Source: an uncultured Flavobacteriales bacterium (GTDB taxonomy: Bacteria; Bacteroidota; Bacteroidia; Flavobacteriales; Crocinitomicaceae). From it: DNA of 34,950 nt. The notes under the pieces are model-generated. The model had not been told where the DNA came from, made no database searches, and saw only the letters and a program-made list of their open reading frames with translations. A program made the position numbers and the translations under genes. Positions 1 to 9,100 of this stretch are shown here, in pieces; position 1 is the first letter of the stretch; each line of letters begins with the position of its first letter. The DNA is taken from assembly GCA_946478775.1 (NCBI GenBank), contig CAMLDR010000022.1, positions 1-34,950 on the forward strand, written 5' to 3'.

Positions 1-1453
1 CGTTGGATACAAACCATTTCGGACTGGATAAAGTCATCGTGCCTTCAAAGCTTTCATAGAAAGGAAGGTTGCTTCCTGCCGGCAATACAGTGATGTATGC
101 AGGAAGATTTGAAGTACTGTTATTTGTTCCGTCCGTAGCCTGCAACTGAACTGCATAAGTTCCCGGAGTGTTGTAAGTAACCGTTGGATTTTGCTGCGTT
201 GACGATGCCGGAGAAGCTCCTGTTAATGTCCAGTTCCATCCGGTTGCAGCGTTGTATGATTCGTCTGTGAATGTAATGGATTCACCTGCACAAATTACGG
301 TTCTTGGAGTACTGAATTTAGCAGTACACAATGTTGGAGTTGAATTAATTCCGGTTGCATTGTGATTGGAAACGGTTGTCAATTGGTTGCGTCCGGCTGT
401 GGAACTTGTAATCGAATTACGCATACGGGTAACCTGACCCTGAGTAAACATTTTAGAACAGTAGGAGTAATCCATGTAGTTCTCCACGTTATCAACCACG
501 TTTGTTGCCCACGAAGAAAAGTTATTCGGATCATTGGTGTCATCACAGGTATTGGAAGAAAGAGAACAGGAAGTAACACCGATACAAATTGGAGTATCTT
601 GTACGTGATCATCTTGTGAACAGCTTCCCGCATTACCCGGATTATTATCATCTCCCCAGGTGTGAGAAAGATTTAGCCAGTGACCCACTTCATGTGTCAA
701 TGCCCGGCTTGCCCCAACATTGGATGTTCCGATAGAACCGGTATAAGTATCCAACATGAAGATGCCGTTGAAAAACATATTCCCGGCACTTGCATTAGTC
801 CCGCCCATTGGATTGAATGTATAACCGGCAGCCCCACCGATATCAGCAGCAACATAAATGTTTAAGTATTTGGTGTGAGGCCAGACTCCCTGGAAAATGT
901 CATTGCCCGCAATAACAGCATTCACTTGCGCCTGTCCGCTGCTTCCGTCATTGGTAAGTGCAGTTACGGTTCTGGTAATACCTGCAAAACATGCACCGTT
1001 AGGAGCTTTTTTAGCCAATTCAAATTCCAGCTCAACATCTGTTGGCATTCCCTGGAAAGGAGCCTGAACGTTATTTGCATCTGTATTCAATAAGCGGTAA
1101 TCTCTGTTAAGGATAGCAACCGCATCAGCAATTTGCTCCTTCGAAATATTCTCAGTTCCGTTGGCATGCAAAATATGGAATACTACCGGAATTTTATAGA
1201 CAGTACCTTTTGTGGTATTGTTTTCGCCTTTCGATTTTGACTGATTCTGCGCTTCCTCCTGGGCTGCATTGATCAATGCAAGCATTTTCGGGTCTTTTCG
1301 CAATTCCGCCATTTTTTTATGGGAAGAACAGTATTCAACATGTTCGCCTTCACGCATATTGTCTTTGTCAAGAACGTGATTTTGCTGTTGTGCAAAACTC
1401 CATGTGGCAGAAAGTAAGGAGATACCTAGGAGCGAGTAAAATTGTTTTTTCAT
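1..1453 (-). CDS. Secreted M43-family (pappalysin/cytophagalysin-like) zinc metalloprotease, 3' part cut by window edge
   Basis: The first 484 codons are visible and the frame stays open to the window edge. The product starts with MKKQFYSLLGISLLSATW and has a signal peptide ending near FAQQ. The zinc motif HEVGHWLNLSHTWG has its first His at about residue 254. Further on, NVENYMDY fits the Met-turn region of M43 proteases. Near the edge the sequence enters a PKD-like domain followed by FYESFEG, the start of a C-terminal jelly-roll-like domain. It is a clear paralog of the next gene (1659-3827), colinear over the whole visible length. By analogy the missing end should carry a T9SS sorting domain, but that is inference. 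It probably cleaves extracellular protein; the substrate is unknown. The ATG at 1453 is supported by the signal peptide and by an upstream block shared with the paralog. Confidence 0.9.
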   Translation of the reverse strand, partial: MKKQFYSLLGISLLSATWSFAQQQNHVLDKDNMREGEHVEYCSSHKKMAELRKDPKMLALINAAQEEAQNQSKSKGENNTTKGTVYKIPVVFHILHANGTENISKEQIADAVAILNRDYRLLNTDANNVQAPFQGMPTDVELEFELAKKAPNGACFAGITRTVTALTNDGSSGQAQVNAVIAGNDIFQGVWPHTKYLNIYVAADIGGAAGYTFNPMGGTNASAGNMFFNGIFMLDTYTGSIGTSNVGASRALTHEVGHWLNLSHTWGDDNNPGNAGSCSQDDHVQDTPICIGVTSCSLSSNTCDDTNDPNNFSSWATNVVDNVENYMDYSYCSKMFTQGQVTRMRNSITSSTAGRNQLTTVSNHNATGINSTPTLCTAKFSTPRTVICAGESITFTDESYNAATGWNWTLTGASPASSTQQNPTVTYNTPGTYAVQLQATDGTNNSTSNLPAYITVLPAGSNLPFYESFEGTMTLSSPKWFVSN

Positions 1454-1458
1454 TTCTT

Positions 1459-1476
1459 TTCTAGCTAGTTTATTTA
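1459..1476 (-). promoter_or_regulatory. Conserved 5' leader block shared by the two M43 protease genes (copy 1)
   Basis: Read on the minus strand, the block TAAATAAACTAGCTAGAA lies just upstream of the ATG at 1453. The paralog at 1659-3827 has the same block with one extra A, about 12 nt before its ATG. The sequences further upstream do not look alike. The core CTAGCTAG is a perfect palindrome. It may be part of a promoter or 5' UTR control site, or only a remnant of the gene duplication. No TAnnTTTG box was found for either gene. Confidence 0.45.
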
Positions 1477-1608
1477 CTATAATGATTTAAATGATGGGAG
1501 AAAGTTGGAAAAGAGAGTACAGTTCAACCCGAAATTTAAGCACTTTTTGAATGGGGTGTGGCAGGTTTTGTTTTAAGTGTCTGAATTGTTGATTGAACTG
1601 AAATAAAT

Positions 1609-1636
1609 AAGGTTGGGAAAATCAATCCCCAACCTT
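1609..1636 (-). terminator. Probable intrinsic terminator of the 1659-3827 protease gene
   Basis: AAGGTTGGG (1609-1617) pairs perfectly with CCCAACCTT (1628-1636) across a 10-nt loop. On the minus strand the stem is followed by ATTTATTT, a moderately U-rich tail. It lies 22 nt past the stop codon of the upstream protease, which is where a terminator would be expected. Confidence 0.6.
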
Positions 1637-1658
1637 ACTCAAAAAAAGAAAGAAAAAA

Positions 1659-3827
1659 TTATTTCTTTACAAACGTGAAAGTTCTTTCTTGTGATGAACC
1701 ACTCATCTTAATTAAATAGGTTCCTGCAGAAAGATCTGAAGTTTCTATAAATACCAGGTTTGCACCTTCATGTGCATTTACAGGAAGTGTTTTGATCATT
1801 TTTCCGGAAAGGTCTGTAATTACAAATTCCAGTGCATTGTTTCCTGTTTGTGAACTGAAACTGATCTGAAGTTCATTGTCAGCCGGATTCGGGAATAAAT
1901 TGATGTCCTGGAAGGATCCGAAGTCGTTTAATCCTAAAACAATATCATCTGACGGAGCACCGGCGTAAATATTGATGTCGTCAATATAAACATTGTTTCC
2001 ACCTCCAGCTGTAAACTGGAACTTGAATCGGAAGTTTTCATTCCAGTAAGTAGTTGTAATATTGGTGACATGCACCGTTACCCAATCTTCAGGAGTTGGT
2101 GTCCACTGGGATGCAGCTGTATTAGTTCCGGACATGGTTGCAGCAGTAAGAGTTCTGCGGATGTCCCAAATTTCACCGCAATCTTTTGATGCAAAAACTT
2201 TCAAAATATCATTGTTTGTAGAAGTTCGCTTTCTGTAAGCATATCTGAACGAAAGTGTAGCATTTGTTGCAGAAGTAATTCCAGACAAATCAATCGCTCC
2301 TGATTCTAATTCATCGATCTGGGCTGCGGCTTGACCGAAGTTTTCCAGTTTAGCAGAATTTGTACCCGTTCGTCCTACAGTTGTAGTTACCGTCCATGGA
2401 TTTCCTCCGCCATTTACTACAAACCAGTTTGGACTTGTTAAATTGGTAGATGTTTCAAAACTTTCATAATAAGGAATCCCGGTTGGGGCAGGTAAAACTG
2501 TAATATACCCAGCAATGTTTGACGTGTTCGAATTGGTTCCGTCAGTAGCTTCCAGTTGAACCGCATAAGTTCCCGGAGTATTGTAAGTAACAGTAGGGTT
2601 TTGAGTGATAGCAGTTGCCGGAGAACCTCCTGTAAATGACCAGCTCCATCCGGAAACAGCATTGAAAGACTCATCTGTAAACTGGATGGATTCACCTGCA
2701 CAAATTACACGTCTTGGGGTACTGAATTTTGCCGAACAAAGAATAGGAGTAGTGCTTGCTCCAACTGCCAGTAGATTGGCTGCAGATACAACATTGGATC
2801 TTCCAGTTGAACTAACTGTTAATGCCGTTCTCATTCGGTCAACCTGACCCTGGGTAAACATTTTGGAACAATAGGAATAGTCCATGTAGTTTTCTACGTT
2901 ATCAATCTGGTCAAATCCCCAATAGGCATTATCGCTGCTGCATGTATTGGAGTTAAAGACACAAGACGTGGAACCGATACAAGCCGGAGTGTCCGCTACA
3001 GCATCATTTCCACAGCTTACTCCCGGATTATTGGTTCCGCCCCAAACATGGGATAAGTTTAACCAGTGTCCCACTTCGTGAGTCATGGTGCGGCTTGAAT
3101 ACGCACTTGAAGTTCCGATATCACCTACATAAGTGCTCAGAATCCAGATTCCGTTACGCATGGAAGAAGCACTCCATCCGGACGGATTCGTAGTATAACC
3201 GGCGGCACCGCCAATATCCTGGCAAATGAAAACGTTTAAGTATTTATTACCCGGCCAGTTTCCCTGGAAAACGTCATTCCCTGCAACGATTGCATCCACT
3301 TGCGCATCACCGTCCGCTCCATTCGTTGTTTGGGTACTTTGTGTTCTTGTAATCCCTGAAAAACAAGCTCCGTTCGGTGCTTTGGTTGCAAGAACGAATT
3401 TAATGTCCGCTTTAGCACGAATGCCCTGAAAAGCCCCCTGAACAGATGCCGTATCTGCATTTAGCATGGCGTAGTCTCTGTTCATAACGGTTAATGCAGA
3501 GAGAATTTGTTCCCTGGAAATGTTTTCAGTTCCTCCGTTATGCAGTACGTGAAATACTACCGGAATGGTATAAACAAGCGCCTTTGTAGAGTTGTCTCCT
3601 TTTTTGGCAAGCATTAAATTGTCAAATGCTTCCTGTTCCTTTGCAAATTGTTTTGCGCGTTCAGGATCAGACAAGATCTGGTTCATCTTTTTATGCGTGG
3701 TACAATATTCAACATGTTCCCCCGGACGCATGTTTCCTTTGTCTAATTTATGCTCGTGATTTTGAGAAAACACAGAATTCGAAACGCATAAGGTTAGGGT
3801 TAAAAGAGTAGAGAGTTGCTTTTTCAT
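1659..3827 (-). CDS. Secreted M43-family zinc metalloprotease with PKD domain and T9SS C-terminal sorting domain
   Basis: The 722-residue product is exported. A signal peptide (MKKQLSTLLTLTLCVSNSVFS) is followed by a short pro-region. The M43 catalytic domain has HEVGHWLNLSHVWGG with its first His at about residue 250 and NYMDYSYC as Met-turn. A PKD domain lies at roughly 360-445 (GWSWSFTGGSP, then TPGTYAVQLEATDGT). A MAM/jelly-roll-like domain follows at roughly 450-630, and a T9SS type A sorting domain from about 650 (LFPNPADNELQISF to the end, with GTYLIKM). T9SS cargo with this layout is carried across the outer membrane and usually attached to the surface or released. The gene is a tandem paralog of the one at 1-1453, with about 205 bp between them, a terminator in the gap and its own leader, so each copy is probably transcribed separately. 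The substrate is unknown. Confidence 0.93.
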   Translation of the reverse strand: MKKQLSTLLTLTLCVSNSVFSQNHEHKLDKGNMRPGEHVEYCTTHKKMNQILSDPERAKQFAKEQEAFDNLMLAKKGDNSTKALVYTIPVVFHVLHNGGTENISREQILSALTVMNRDYAMLNADTASVQGAFQGIRAKADIKFVLATKAPNGACFSGITRTQSTQTTNGADGDAQVDAIVAGNDVFQGNWPGNKYLNVFICQDIGGAAGYTTNPSGWSASSMRNGIWILSTYVGDIGTSSAYSSRTMTHEVGHWLNLSHVWGGTNNPGVSCGNDAVADTPACIGSTSCVFNSNTCSSDNAYWGFDQIDNVENYMDYSYCSKMFTQGQVDRMRTALTVSSTGRSNVVSAANLLAVGASTTPILCSAKFSTPRRVICAGESIQFTDESFNAVSGWSWSFTGGSPATAITQNPTVTYNTPGTYAVQLEATDGTNSNTSNIAGYITVLPAPTGIPYYESFETSTNLTSPNWFVVNGGGNPWTVTTTVGRTGTNSAKLENFGQAAAQIDELESGAIDLSGITSATNATLSFRYAYRKRTSTNNDILKVFASKDCGEIWDIRRTLTAATMSGTNTAASQWTPTPEDWVTVHVTNITTTYWNENFRFKFQFTAGGGNNVYIDDINIYAGAPSDDIVLGLNDFGSFQDINLFPNPADNELQISFSSQTGNNALEFVITDLSGKMIKTLPVNAHEGANLVFIETSDLSAGTYLIKMSGSSQERTFTFVKK

Positions 3828-3837
3828 TATCTAAAGT

Positions 3838-3856
3838 TCTAGCTAGTTTTATTTAT
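3838..3856 (-). promoter_or_regulatory. Conserved 5' leader block shared by the two M43 protease genes (copy 2)
   Basis: Read on the minus strand, TAAATAAAACTAGCTAGAA precedes the ATG at 3827 by about ten nucleotides. Apart from one extra A it matches the block upstream of the paralog at 1453. It contains the same CTAGCTAG palindrome. The function is inferred only from this conservation. Confidence 0.45.
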
Positions 3857-3957
3857 TTTCCTAATTTGAGTGCAACAAGTTACAACATTTGTTTAAGAAA
3901 TTAAACGTTCTTTAAAAAGTTTAAAATAATGTGATTAACAATCGCTTAAATTTTTCT

Positions 3958-4665
3958 TCACAAATCAATATCACGAAGAGAATAGAGCACTTGATCCAGG
4001 GGCGTTTCATGAAGAAGTTTATATAATTTTCCGGCAACCAGTTCCGGAGAGTAAAGCTGATCCGAATTTTTATATTCTTTAAATCGTGCTGCTGCAGAGA
4101 ACGATTTTTCGTTTGTTTCCCTGATTTCGGCCTGCATATCGGTGTCTACAACGCCGGGCGCAACTGAAAGACAGCGGAAGTCCTTCCTGCCGAGTTCCTG
4201 TTCTTCTAATTGAATGGTTTGGCAGAATAGATCCACTGCAGCTTTGGATGCGCAATAAGATGCCCAGGATGCGATCGGGTTTCTTCCCGCTCCCGAACTG
4301 ATGAAAACAGATTTGAAAGTGGTGGTTTTCGGGATTTGTTGAAGCAATTTCTGCAGAATACCGGCTCCGGCAAATAAATTCACCTGCATGACGCGAACAA
4401 GTTCGGGTGAATCTAGCTTTTCAAAGTAATCCACTTTTCCTAAAATACCCGCATTGTGAATGAAAATGATCGGTTCATCGGTTAAATTCGGGAAAGCGAG
4501 TTGCTCCACTTCCTGTGGATTGCTCAGGTCGCAATGTATGGAGGAATAGTTCGGATGCGAAATCGTGTGATTTCTTCCGATACCGATTACTTTTTCTCCA
4601 CGGGATAAATAGTTTGCCGCAATTGCTTTTCCAATTCCCCGGGATGTTCCTGTGATGATGACCAT
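3958..4665 (-). CDS. Short-chain dehydrogenase/reductase (SDR), sepiapterin/benzil reductase-like
   Basis: This is a 235-residue cytoplasmic NAD(P)H-dependent oxidoreductase of the classical SDR fold. The cofactor motif GTSRGIGKA sits at the N-terminus. FIHNAGILG corresponds to the NNAG motif, and SYCASKAAVDLF supplies the catalytic Tyr and Lys (YxxxK) after a Ser-rich strand (FISSGAG). APGVVDTDM matches the usual PG motif region. The pattern is closest to small SDRs such as YueD-type benzil reductase or sepiapterin reductase; the real substrate cannot be read from sequence. The frame is open further upstream, but I chose the ATG at 4665 because it starts directly before the first beta strand (MVIITGTSRG) and the extension is encoded by an intergenic repeat arm. 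It lies downstream of the trans-sulfuration gene, with a probable terminator between them. Confidence 0.85.
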   Translation of the reverse strand: MVIITGTSRGIGKAIAANYLSRGEKVIGIGRNHTISHPNYSSIHCDLSNPQEVEQLAFPNLTDEPIIFIHNAGILGKVDYFEKLDSPELVRVMQVNLFAGAGILQKLLQQIPKTTTFKSVFISSGAGRNPIASWASYCASKAAVDLFCQTIQLEEQELGRKDFRCLSVAPGVVDTDMQAEIRETNEKSFSAAARFKEYKNSDQLYSPELVAGKLYKLLHETPLDQVLYSLRDIDL

Positions 4666-4680
4666 ATTCCAACTGTTTAA

Positions 4681-4760
4681 AAAGTTCAAGTGTTCAAAAG
4701 ATAGAAAAATAAAAGGGTTCAATAGCTTTTAACTTTTTGAACCCTTTAAACCTTTTGAAC
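4681..4760. repeat. TTCAAA-type intergenic inverted-repeat element (copy 1)
   Basis: Nested inverted repeats built from the word TTCAAA. GTTCAAAAG (4692-4700) mirrors CTTTTGAAC (4752-4760), and inside it GGGTTCAA (4715-4722) mirrors TTGAACCC (4737-4744). Extra TTCAA words extend the left arm to 4684. Two further copies of the same type are at 24405-24478 and 30072-30200. The left end reaches towards the SDR start, so its translation creates a spurious N-terminal extension there. Confidence 0.7.
4705..4744 (-). terminator. Probable intrinsic terminator after the trans-sulfuration gene, formed by the TTCAAA element
   Basis: On the minus strand GGGTTCAA and TTGAACCC form a stem with a 14-nt loop, immediately followed by TTTTATTTTT. 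This has the layout of a Rho-independent terminator for the gene ending at 4769. The stem is the inner part of the TTCAAA repeat element, so a repeat may have been recruited as a terminator. Confidence 0.5.
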
Positions 4761-4768
4761 TTATTTGG

Positions 4769-5923
4769 TTATGCCAATGCTTGTTTCAAATCTGCAATCA
4801 GGTCATCTACATGCTCCACACCCACACTCAAACGAAGTAAGTTATCTACAACTCCCGCTTTTTCTCTTTCTTCTTTCGGGATAGAAGCATGTGTCATGGT
4901 TGCAGGATGATTGATCAGTGATTCAACACCGCCCAGAGATTCTGCCAGGGAGAAAACCTGGAAAGAAGAAGCAACCCGGAAGGTGTTTTCAATGTTTTTA
5001 TCTTTTAGAACAATGGAGATCATTCCACCGAAATCACGCATTTGTTTCTTTGCAATTTCATGGTTCGGGTGTTCAGGGAATCCCGGCCAGTATACTTTTT
5101 CAATAGCCGGATGGGCTTTTAAAAAATGAGCGATTTCCCTGCCGTTCTCGCAATGGCGCTGCATACGCAAGTGCAGTGTTTTAATTCCCCTCAGTACCAG
5201 GAAACAATCCATCGGTCCCGGATTTGCTCCTGAACTGTTTAATATAAAGTACAATTGTTCGTGAATCGCTGTATCGTTGGTGATCAAAGCTCCCATTACC
5301 ACATCTGAGTGACCGCCCAGGTATTTCGTAACGGAATGCATCACGATGGTTGCTCCCAAATCCAATGGATTTTGTAAATAAGGAGAGGCGAATGTATTGT
5401 CGGCTACCAAAATGATGTTGTTAGCTTTTGCAATCTTAGCTACTGCCGCAATATCAATAATCTGCATCGTTGGATTGGTCGGTGTCTCTGCCCAAATCAC
5501 TTTGGTGTTTGCATTGATGTATTGGTTTACGTTTTCTGCATTCGTCAAATCGATGAAATGGAACTTGATCCCGAATTTCTCATAGATCTTTGTAAACAAA
5601 CGGTAGGTCCCACCATATAAATCATCACCTGTAATGACTTCATCACCGGGTTTCAATAATTTAAGTACCGCATCTGTTGCAGCAACACCACTGCTGAATG
5701 CAACACAGTGTTTTCCATTTTCCAGGGCAGCAATATTTGCCTGAAGTGCTTCGCGTGTTGGATTTTTCCCACGGGCGTACCCAAAACCTTTATTTACTCC
5801 GGGAGATTCCTGGACGTAAGTGGAAGTTTGAAAAATGGGTGTCATGATCGCACCCGTCGTTGGGTCAGGCTGCACACCGGCATGGATTGCTTTGGTGCCG
5901 AATTTCATATCTTGTTCTTTCAT
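4769..5923 (-). CDS. PLP-dependent trans-sulfuration enzyme (cystathionine gamma-synthase/gamma-lyase type)
   Basis: The 384-residue product belongs to the Cys/Met metabolism PLP enzyme family. It acts in methionine/cysteine interconversion in the cytoplasm, either joining cysteine to an activated homoserine or cleaving cystathionine. Family marks include FGTKAIHAG near the start, YARGKNPTREALQ, the PLP phosphate region SSGVAATDAVL, GDDLYGGTYRLF, WAETPTNPTMQ, and the PLP-binding SVTKYLGGHSDVVMG with Lys at about residue 200. LRLSVGVEHVDDLIADL closes the protein. Length is normal for the family. Synthase and lyase activities cannot be separated from sequence alone. The ATG at 5923 is preferred; an ATG at 5908 and a GTG at 5938 are alternatives. 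A TAACTTTG box lies 28 nt upstream. Confidence 0.9.
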   Translation of the reverse strand: MKEQDMKFGTKAIHAGVQPDPTTGAIMTPIFQTSTYVQESPGVNKGFGYARGKNPTREALQANIAALENGKHCVAFSSGVAATDAVLKLLKPGDEVITGDDLYGGTYRLFTKIYEKFGIKFHFIDLTNAENVNQYINANTKVIWAETPTNPTMQIIDIAAVAKIAKANNIILVADNTFASPYLQNPLDLGATIVMHSVTKYLGGHSDVVMGALITNDTAIHEQLYFILNSSGANPGPMDCFLVLRGIKTLHLRMQRHCENGREIAHFLKAHPAIEKVYWPGFPEHPNHEIAKKQMRDFGGMISIVLKDKNIENTFRVASSFQVFSLAESLGGVESLINHPATMTHASIPKEEREKAGVVDNLLRLSVGVEHVDDLIADLKQALA

Positions 5924-5951
5924 AGAAAATGGATTCACTTTTATCGAAATG

Positions 5952-5959
5952 CAAAGTTA
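5952..5959 (-). promoter_or_regulatory. Putative -7 promoter box (TAACTTTG) of the trans-sulfuration gene
   Basis: The minus strand reads TAACTTTG, an exact match to the Bacteroidota -7 consensus TAnnTTTG, 28 nt before the ATG at 5923. No convincing -33 TTG is visible at the expected distance. Confidence 0.45.
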
Positions 5960-5972
5960 ATAATTATCGAAT

Positions 5973-6098
5973 GAGAATGAGAACAGAATGAAGTGAAATC
6001 CCTGTCTCACTCAAACTAAGTCAGAATGATGAAATAGATCGGCTGTTTTCGACGGGAATGCTTTCTCATTCTCTCAGCTGCGGCTGACTCATTCCGAC
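5973..6098. repeat. Intergenic inverted-repeat element built from GAATGAGA/TCAGAATGA words
   Basis: GAGAATGAGAA (5973-5983) is the exact reverse complement of TTCTCATTCTC (6063-6073). GTCAGAATGA (6020-6029) mirrors TCATTCCGAC (6089-6098) with one mismatch. A small CAGC-TGCG-GCTG hairpin sits within the right arm. The element fills the gap between the divergent trans-sulfuration and helicase genes, so it is not placed to act only as a terminator. Confidence 0.6.
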
Positions 6099-6141
6099 AG
6101 CGAGAAGTCCTTCCTTTTCACTATTTTCGTCGTGCGGTTCT

Positions 6142-9100
6142 ATGAGTAACTCACCAACAAATATCAGCGATTTTATCCATGCCTTATCAGACATGCCCAA
6201 GACGGATATGCTGGTAAATCTGACGGAATCTCTCAATTCACTGATTCATTTGGAGGAATTGCCAAAAGAGAAGTTCCAGGTTCAATTGGAAGACAAATGG
6301 AAAACAATCTGGCAGACAGCCAATAAATTCCGATTGGAATCCGATGTCAATTCATTGTGCCTGGTTTTGGGAACCGTTTCTTCCGAATTCCAAACGGGGA
6401 GGATTAAATCTCCTTTGCTCGTGATCCCTTTGAGCTGGGAATACTTACGAATAAACAATGTGCTTCAATTGGAATTGATGGAAGAATCAGCGGAAATCAA
6501 TCCGTATATCAAATTTCTCTATTCCGAGTTAAATAAAGAATCGCTGAGTGATTTTCCGGAAAACCTGGACCTGACAGAAAAGCTGGATTGGGTCATGCAT
6601 CAATTCAGGATGCTGAATTTGGATGTGGAACTGTCAGACGAAATGGTGGTGGGCAATTTTCATTACCACCGTTTTCACCTCCTGCGTGAATTGGAAGGGA
6701 TCGAACGATCGGAAAACAAAAATTCCCTGGTACAGCAACTGTTGGGAAATGATTTTGAAGAAGCGGAATCAATCGATCTTCCTGCTGATTTGATCTATCC
6801 GGCAGATGTCGATCAAAAACAGATCTTTTCTGTACTTAGTTCGAAGAATGTCTTACTTCAGGGGCCTCCCGGAACAGGAAAATCGCAGGTTTTAATCAAT
6901 ATTCTTGGAAAATCGCTGAAAAGCAGCTTGAAAACATTGGTTGTTTCCGAGAAAAAAGTGGCCCTCGATGTTTTGGTGAAAAAGCTTTCAGAGCATCAGC
7001 TTCATGGGTTTGCTTTCGTGGTGCATAGTCAAACCAAGTCCAAGGATTTATTAACCCAGTTGAAAGCCACCTGGAATATCATGGAAAGTGAAACGATCCG
7101 GCCTGTTCCTAATCTGCGGCTTTCAGAACAGTTTTCTGCAAATTTGCAATTGCTGCTTGACCGTCTCAATACACCCGATTATTTTGCAGGAGTTTCTTAT
7201 AAAGAACTTCAGGATCTGCTTGCAGAAACTCCGGTTCGGGAAGAGCAGTTTTCCAGTCTGAGTCCATCAATCGACGAGTGGTTAAAATACAAACCAACGA
7301 TCCGAAAAGTAGATGAAAAGCTTAATGGCTTTTCGAAATTGAAAGCGTTAAAGCCGGCTTTCTTTCAACAATGGAACGGGGATCAACTGCTAAAGGACAG
7401 TTTGATCAGCCTGCAGAAATTGCAGACTAAATTGGGTTCACTGATCACCTTTGGGGATTTGGAAAAACTGCTTGCAGTTTCAGGACGTTGTCAATTAGTT
7501 GAAAACGAAAATTACAAAGCATACAGTCAGCTCGTTTCAAAACCAAGGGAATGGAAGAAGTTTCAGAAACAGGTCCAGCTTTTAAAGGAACAGCATGAAA
7601 AAATGGCTTCCATTCAAGCTGAAAATCAGATCTGGAAACAAATTCCGTCGAAAAGTCAATTGGAATCCTGGGAACAGGCAGCAACATGGTTTCAGTTCAG
7701 AAAGCGTAAGAAAGCCATTTCAAAATTACTGAACGATCCTTCCGTTTTGCCGGAAATTGCGCTTGCAAATTGGAAAAAATACCTGTCTGAAACGGATAGA
7801 ATAAAAGAACTGGAATCGTATTTCAATGATTTGGGCCTGGATACCAACGAATATGCCCTGGATTTGGGAATGGTATACGCTTCCAGCCTGGAAAAAGAAA
7901 GCGGTTCATTGCTGAGTGAAATTGCTGCATGGCCTAAGGAAAAACGGAAGGCAATTATTGAATCCGCTTCGGAACTCAATCAATTCCGGGCGAATCTGGT
8001 TCGTTATTTTGATTTGAAAGAGGAGGAGGTCCTGAGTGACTTTTTAGTACGAAAACAGCAGGAGTTTGTTGATTTGAGCAGTGTTTATGAAGACCTGAAA
8101 CAACTGCCGCGTTTTTTCTTCCCGCTTTTGGAAGAAGTCAATTCCTGGGAAGGACTGCAGTCCTTGATCCTCTTTAGTTCGTTGAAGAAAATAGAATCTA
8201 TCAATCCGGAGATTGTCCGGTTCTCAGGAGAAATACTGAAAGAACGTTTAGACCGGATAATAGAAGAAGAGAACAGGGAATTCACCGATTTTGCAACTGC
8301 ACTTCGCGCTCAGGTCCAAAAACAATTTGGAGAGTTCGAAGCATTGCTCCGCACACCCGCTCAAAAACTTTCCGTTTCCCAAAAAGAACTCAAAGCGCGT
8401 TTAAAAAGGGGAAAATCACTCCTGGTAAAGGAATTCGGTAAAAGCAGGAACAATCAAACCATCCGCAGCCTGATTGCAAGTGATGCAAAGGAGTGGATTC
8501 AACTGCTCATTCCGATATGGCTGGCCACGCCAAACCAGGTAGCAGATCATTTTCCGCTTGAAGCCGACTTGTTTGACCTGGTACTTTTTGATGAAGCCAG
8601 TCAGCTTCCCTTACCCAATGCATTGGGATCTTTGTTTCGGTCTAAAAAAGCATTAATTGCAGGTGATGAGCAGCAGATGGCACCTTCATCCTATTTCGGG
8701 AAGAATTTTGGATTCCACGATTTACTGCATCAGGCGTCCTATTATTTTGAAAGAGTACCCTTAAGGCATCATTACCGGTCAGAATACCCCGAATTGATCC
8801 GATTCTCGAATAAACATTTTTACAAAGATGAACTGATTGTTTATCCTTCCCCGAAGCGAAAGCAGGTACTTTTTCATCATTACACCGAAAACGGGATCTT
8901 TGAAGAACGAAAAAACGTCGCGGAAGCAAAAGCCGTGGCAGCATATCTGGAGGCATTTAAGTCATGGGACACACAAAGTGTCGGAATTGTGGCCTTTTCG
9001 GAAGAACAGCTGAAAACGATCTGGAAAGCCTGTTCGCCGCGGGTGCAGGAATTAATTACGACCAAACAGGATGAGCATACACTTTTCTTTAAAGCACTGG

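Noticed and set aside
362..1464. Series of plus-strand ORFs of 60-90 residues across the first protease
   Set aside because: They lie opposite an intact metalloprotease frame with a signal peptide and zinc motif and are shadows of it.
4666..4722. N-terminal 19-residue extension of the SDR (TTG start)
   Set aside because: The extension is encoded by a TTCAAA repeat arm, has no role in the SDR fold, and the ATG at 4665 starts directly at the first beta strand.
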